Source: CAZTZY01 sp964617765 (GTDB lineage: Bacteria > Pseudomonadota > Gammaproteobacteria > Pseudomonadales > DT-91). From it: DNA of 37,153 bases. Within the stretch, counting starts at the first letter, position 1, and the number at the start of each line of letters is the position of its first letter. The notes beneath the pieces are model-generated. The model did not search any database, was not told the origin of the DNA, and saw only the letters and a list, made by a program, of their open reading frames with translations. Of this stretch, positions 33,787 to 37,153 are shown piece by piece. The stretch covers positions 1-37,153 of the forward strand of contig CAZTZY010000017.1 in the NCBI GenBank assembly GCA_964617765.1, in the 5' to 3' direction. The position numbers and the translations under genes are program-made.

Positions 33787-34511
33787 TCACTCCCGAGTGG
33801 CCAGTGCCAACCCATATTATCGCCGGTGTAACACAGCGTAAAGGCGGTGTTAGTGAGGGCGTTTATGCCAGCAATAATCTCGCCATGCATGTGGGTGATA
33901 ATCCACAGCACGTTCAAAGTAATCGCTCCGCACTGGATAAAAGCCTGCCAGGAGAAAAACAGTGGCAATGGCTGGAGCAGGTACATGGCATTGATGTTGT
34001 CTCGGCACCAACCTGCAGGGTAGAAGTGGCTGATGCCAGTTATACCAATCAACCCAATGTGGTGTGTACAGTGTTGACCGCAGATTGTTTGCCCATCTTG
34101 TTGTGCAATAAACAGGGTACAGCAGTTGCTGCTATCCATGCCGGCTGGCGCAGTTTGTGTGGAGGCGTTATTGAAAATGCGGTGGCAAAATTTGTAGCGA
34201 AACCTGGAGATATGATGGCCTGGTTTGGCCCGGCGATTGGTCCACAGCAATTTGAAGTTGGCGATGATGTTGTGGAGGCTTTCAGACAGGCCAATTGTGG
34301 TGAACAATCAGCCAGCGCATTTACCCCAACAGCTAATGGCAAATTTCTCGGTAATATCTACCAGCTCGCCAAAATACGATTAAACAGTCTTGGTGTTAAT
34401 GCTGTTTACGGCGGGAATTTATGTACGGTCACGGATAAAGACAATTTTTATTCATTCCGCCGTGATGATGTCACCGGGCGTATGGTAAGTTTTATCTATA
34501 TTAATAAATGA
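33783..34511 (+). CDS. pgeF: PgeF/YfiH-family multicopper-type protein (peptidoglycan editing factor)
   Basis: The 242-residue protein is of the YfiH/DUF152 family. Its members are reported to keep peptidoglycan precursors free of misplaced serine (PgeF) and to have purine nucleoside or polyphenol oxidase activities in vitro, so the exact reaction here is open. The conserved metal-binding residues are visible: QVHGIDV, the Cys in VLTADCLPILL, and HAGWRSLCGG. GPAIGPQQFEVGDDV and SFRRDDVTGRM are also family signatures. Its start overlaps the end of rluD by four bases (ATGA), so the two are coupled. In many relatives clpB follows; here a palindrome and ygiQ follow. Confidence 0.93.
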   Translation: MITPEWPVPTHIIAGVTQRKGGVSEGVYASNNLAMHVGDNPQHVQSNRSALDKSLPGEKQWQWLEQVHGIDVVSAPTCRVEVADASYTNQPNVVCTVLTADCLPILLCNKQGTAVAAIHAGWRSLCGGVIENAVAKFVAKPGDMMAWFGPAIGPQQFEVGDDVVEAFRQANCGEQSASAFTPTANGKFLGNIYQLAKIRLNSLGVNAVYGGNLCTVTDKDNFYSFRRDDVTGRMVSFIYINK

Positions 34512-34526
34512 TTTTCTATGTTGGAC

Positions 34527-34554
34527 GTAGAGACGTAGCATGCTACGTCTCTAC
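34527..34554. repeat. 28-bp perfect palindrome
   Basis: GTAGAGACGTAGCA (34527-34540) is followed at once by its exact reverse complement (34541-34554). It lies between the convergent pgeF and ygiQ. It has no T tract, so it is not a standard terminator. Its GTAGAGAC...GTCTCTAC ends recall dispersed palindromic repeats known in cyanobacteria and other bacteria. Only one copy is in this window. Confidence 0.8.
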
Positions 34555-34574
34555 AGTAATCCATGCATCTTATT

Positions 34575-36722
34575 CTAACGCTTCCTGCCTTTCTCTGATC
34601 TTTTCTTGATGCCCGGTTTTCCACTGCCTCCGCCATTATCGCGTGGCGGCAAACCCGTATGCTGCGTTAAAAAGCGCTGGCCACGACCGGCAATGCCGCG
34701 TGGTTGATCGCGCGGAATCAAATGCTGTTTTGAATTGCCAATCAAATCGGCACGACCCATTTTCTGCAAGGCCTCGCGCAATAATGGCCAGTTATCCGGT
34801 GCGTGATAGCGTAAAAAAGCTTTGTGCAAACGGCGTTGTTTAATGCCTTTGGCGATATACACGGTTTCACGGCCAATACGTTTTAGCGGATTCAGGCCGG
34901 TGTGGTACATTGTTGTAGCGTTAGCCATTGGCGAAGGATAGAAATTCTGTACCTGGTCAGCCCTGAAGCCGTTTTTCTTCAGCCAGATGGCGAGATTCAT
35001 CATGTCTTCATCGGTCGTTCCCGGATGCGAAGCGATGAAGTAGGGAATCAAATATTGTTCCTTGCCAGCTTCCTTTGAGTATTTCTCGAATAGCCGTTTG
35101 AACGCATCATAAGAACCCATGCCCGGCTTCATCATTTTTGATAACGGGCCTTCTTCGGTATGCTCGGGGGCAATTTTCAAATAGCCGCCAACATGATGCG
35201 TAACCAGTTCTTTTACATAGTCGGGCGATCTAACAGCAATGTCATAACGCAAGCCGGAGGCAATCAGGATCTTTTTTATACCCTTTAATTCACGGGCGTC
35301 ACGGTATAAATCAATCAACGGATTCTGGTCGGTATTCAGGTTCTTGCAGATATTCGGGTGTACACAGGAAAGCCTGCGGCAACTACTTTCCGTTTCTTTA
35401 TCCTTGCAGGCAGTGCGCCACATATTCGCGGTGGGGCCGCCAAGATCAGAAATAATACCCGTAAATCCAGGGGTCAAATCACGGATTTTTTCCACTTCGC
35501 GTAAAATGGAATCTTTCGAACGGTTCTGGATAATCCGCCCTTCATGTTCGGTAATGGAACAGAAAGAACAGCCGCCATAACAGCCACGCATGATATTCAC
35601 CGAAAAACGGATCATCTCATACGCTGGGATTTTTTTATTGCCATAGGCAGTATGTGGCAAGCGTGTATAAGGTAATTCAAAAACCCAATCCAGTTCGCCG
35701 GTTTCCAGTGGAATCGGAGGCGGGTTGATCCACACTTCCTGGTTGCCGTGTTTTTGCACTAACGCCCGCGCATTACCCGGATTGGTTTCCAGATGGAATA
35801 CTCGCGAGGTATGGGCATATAGAGTTTTATCCGCAGTCACCTGCTCGAACGAAGGCAACCGCACATAGGTTTTTTCAGTGATATTGCGCGCAGCTACCTG
35901 TTTCTTGTGATCAATCAGGTTCACTACCTGAGTATCCTCAGGCAGGTCAGCAGCGACGTTTTTCTCTTCAATCATGTCATAAGGGCTGAGCAGGGGTTCA
36001 ATTTTCCCCGGCGCATCAAGATGTGTGGAATCAATTTCGTGCCAATCGGGCAATTGCTTGCGCGTAAAAACCGTACCGCGAATATCGGTAATGGTATCGC
36101 AGCTTTCCTGGTTGGCAATACGATGGGCAATTTCCACAATGGCACGTTCGGCATTACCATAAACTAACAAATCAGCTTTGCTGTCAACAATCACTGAGCG
36201 GCGCACTTTATCACTCCAGTAATCGTAATGGGCAATACGGCGTAAACTTGCTTCAATACCGCCAATCACAATCGGAATATCCTTGTACGCTTCACGGCAT
36301 CGTTGTGAATACACAATCACGGCACGGTCAGGGCGTTTGCCACTTTCATCGTTGGGAGTATAGGCATCATCGTGACGAATTTTCAGGTCCGATGTGTAGT
36401 GGTTAATCATCGAATCCATATTGCCAGCCGATACCCCGAAAAACAGGTTCGGTTTACCGAGAGCCATAAAGGCAGTTTTATCGCGCCAATCCGGTTGTGC
36501 AATAATCCCCACACGAAAGCCCTGGGCTTCGAGAACACGGCCAATCACCGCCATGCCAAAGCTGGGATGATCGACATAAGCGTCACCACTGATAATGATG
36601 ATATCGCAGCTATCCCAGCCGAGTTTATCCATTTCCTCGCGGCTCATGGGTAATTCCGGTGCAGGCAGCAGGCACTCAGCCCAATACTTGCGGTAGGAAT
36701 CAATGGCTTTGGCGTGAATCAT
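34575..36722 (-). CDS. ygiQ: YgiQ-family radical SAM protein
   Basis: This 715-residue protein is of the YgiQ radical SAM family, whose reaction is not known. The N-terminal domain (DSCDIIIISGDAYVDHPSFGMA) is a cobalamin-binding-like fold without the full B12 motif. The radical SAM core starts near residue 370 with the cluster motif CYGGCSFCSITEHEGR, all three Cys present. The C-terminal DUF3362-like part has QVQNFYPSPMANATTMYHTGLNPL and ends in a basic tail (GIKKRSEKGRKR). ATG 36722 gives the full N-terminus; the later MSREEMDKLGWD is an internal alternative. It diverges from the DTW-domain gene. The DNA looks more GC-rich than the left part of the window. Confidence 0.92.
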   Translation of the reverse strand: MIHAKAIDSYRKYWAECLLPAPELPMSREEMDKLGWDSCDIIIISGDAYVDHPSFGMAVIGRVLEAQGFRVGIIAQPDWRDKTAFMALGKPNLFFGVSAGNMDSMINHYTSDLKIRHDDAYTPNDESGKRPDRAVIVYSQRCREAYKDIPIVIGGIEASLRRIAHYDYWSDKVRRSVIVDSKADLLVYGNAERAIVEIAHRIANQESCDTITDIRGTVFTRKQLPDWHEIDSTHLDAPGKIEPLLSPYDMIEEKNVAADLPEDTQVVNLIDHKKQVAARNITEKTYVRLPSFEQVTADKTLYAHTSRVFHLETNPGNARALVQKHGNQEVWINPPPIPLETGELDWVFELPYTRLPHTAYGNKKIPAYEMIRFSVNIMRGCYGGCSFCSITEHEGRIIQNRSKDSILREVEKIRDLTPGFTGIISDLGGPTANMWRTACKDKETESSCRRLSCVHPNICKNLNTDQNPLIDLYRDARELKGIKKILIASGLRYDIAVRSPDYVKELVTHHVGGYLKIAPEHTEEGPLSKMMKPGMGSYDAFKRLFEKYSKEAGKEQYLIPYFIASHPGTTDEDMMNLAIWLKKNGFRADQVQNFYPSPMANATTMYHTGLNPLKRIGRETVYIAKGIKQRRLHKAFLRYHAPDNWPLLREALQKMGRADLIGNSKQHLIPRDQPRGIAGRGQRFLTQHTGLPPRDNGGGSGKPGIKKRSEKGRKR

Positions 36723-36820
36723 AGTGCTTATCTATACCTGAGTAGAATAGTAGGATTATACGTCATAAATGAGGTTGGCGTCAGTGCCAAAATGCCAACC
36801 CTGCAAGAAATTAAGTTTCT

Positions 36821-36850
36821 TTGTGGCGAAACCAGAAAAAACGCTAGAAT
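36821..36850 (+). promoter_or_regulatory. possible promoter of the DTW-domain gene
   Basis: TAGAAT (36845-36850) matches the -10 consensus at four or more positions, and TTGTGG (36821-36826) stands 18 bases upstream. It leaves a leader of only a few bases before ATG 36864, which weakens the call. Confidence 0.25.
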
Positions 36851-36863
36851 AAAAAGCCCCTTT

Positions 36864-37153
36864 ATGCAGGAAACCACAACATTGCACACCAATTCAGTAT
36901 TAACTCTGCGCCAGCAAGAACTCTCGCAATCCACCTGTGAATTCAGGGCGCGCGGCAGCAAGGTTGTACGTTGTGAGCAATGTATCTTGCCAAAAGCCGA
37001 TTGTATTTGTGCAGCCAGACCTGTTGCGGCAGGCAACTGCGCATTCTGTTTTATCCTGTATAAAGGCGAAGCCTACAAACCCAGTAATACCGGCCGCCTG
37101 ATTGCCGATGTGATTACCGATAACCACGCTTTTTTATGGAGCAGAACGCAGCC
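36864..37153 (+). CDS. tapT: tRNA-uridine aminocarboxypropyltransferase, DTW domain, partial at right edge
   Basis: The first 96 codons of a gene that runs off the window. I translated it from ATG 36864 to the last base with no stop. The product has the zinc-type Cys pattern RCEQCILPKADCICAARPV (C-x2-C-x6-C-x-C) and then YKPSNTGRLIADV and AFLWSRTQP, which are signatures of the DTW family, close in wording to E. coli YfiP/TapT. TapT adds the aminocarboxypropyl group of acp3U47 in tRNA, using S-adenosylmethionine. The DTW motif itself lies beyond the edge. It diverges from ygiQ, with 141 bases between the two starts. Confidence 0.85.
   Translation, partial: MQETTTLHTNSVLTLRQQELSQSTCEFRARGSKVVRCEQCILPKADCICAARPVAAGNCAFCFILYKGEAYKPSNTGRLIADVITDNHAFLWSRTQ

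Noticed and set aside
33771..34307. Long open frame on the minus strand opposite pgeF (178 codons)
   Set aside because: It is a shadow of the pgeF coding sequence, with no recognisable motif or ribosome binding site.
1..37153. CRISPR arrays, tRNA or rRNA genes, insertion sequences and phage genes
   Set aside because: I saw no regularly spaced repeats, cloverleaf sequences, transposase or phage motifs; the only recombinase is XerD, a housekeeping gene.

Overview
The window comes from a gammaproteobacterium of the Pseudomonas/Cellvibrio kind; I lean towards a Cellvibrionaceae-like lineage. The grounds are gene content and order. The blocks xerD-dsbC-hom-thrC-recJ, sucAB-lpd-sucCD, smc-zipA-ligA and bamD/rluD-pgeF are, as I recall them, the Pseudomonas-type arrangements, while DNA composition is clearly more AT-rich than Pseudomonas. 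Placement rests on recall and was not tested. A run of 100 N (16921-17020) shows this is a draft assembly with one unclosed gap, which cuts off the 5' end of an ompA/oprF-type gene.

Layout. 1-1651: a Kef-type cation/proton antiporter. 1673-8038: xerD, dsbC, hom, thrC (with a good sigma70-type promoter before hom and a hairpin after thrC) and recJ. 8280-16087: the 2-oxoglutarate dehydrogenase genes sucA, sucB and lpdA, a strong terminator, then sucCD for succinyl-CoA synthetase and another terminator. 16173-18780: an envelope region with an unrecognised secreted protein on the minus strand, the interrupted OmpA/OprF-type porin and a DUF481 outer-membrane protein. 18896-25435: smc, zipA and ligA (chromosome organisation, cell division, DNA ligation). 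25675-30349: a tight three-gene operon for a 2-oxoacid:acceptor oxidoreductase (alpha and beta subunits) with a GltD-like flavoprotein carrying ferredoxin-type clusters. 30456-31713: a MscS channel and a ComEA-like helix-hairpin-helix protein. 31812-34511: bamD (minus) diverging from rluD and pgeF. 34575-36722: a YgiQ radical SAM protein (minus), diverging from a tRNA aminocarboxypropyltransferase (DTW domain) gene that runs off the right edge.

How the genes work together. Most of the window is housekeeping. The most interesting point is metabolic. About 10 kb apart lie two unrelated enzyme systems that may both oxidise 2-oxoglutarate to succinyl-CoA: the classical lipoate/NAD dehydrogenase with its downstream SucCD, and an iron-sulfur/TPP oxidoreductase whose own flavoprotein probably links it to NAD(P)H. 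The second resembles the KorABQ type (2-oxoglutarate:NADP+ oxidoreductase) that I recall from Azoarcus evansii; its substrate here is unproven.

I saw no tRNA, rRNA, CRISPR array, insertion sequence, prophage or defence island. The largest non-coding stretches are about 240 bases (8039-8279 and 25436-25674).
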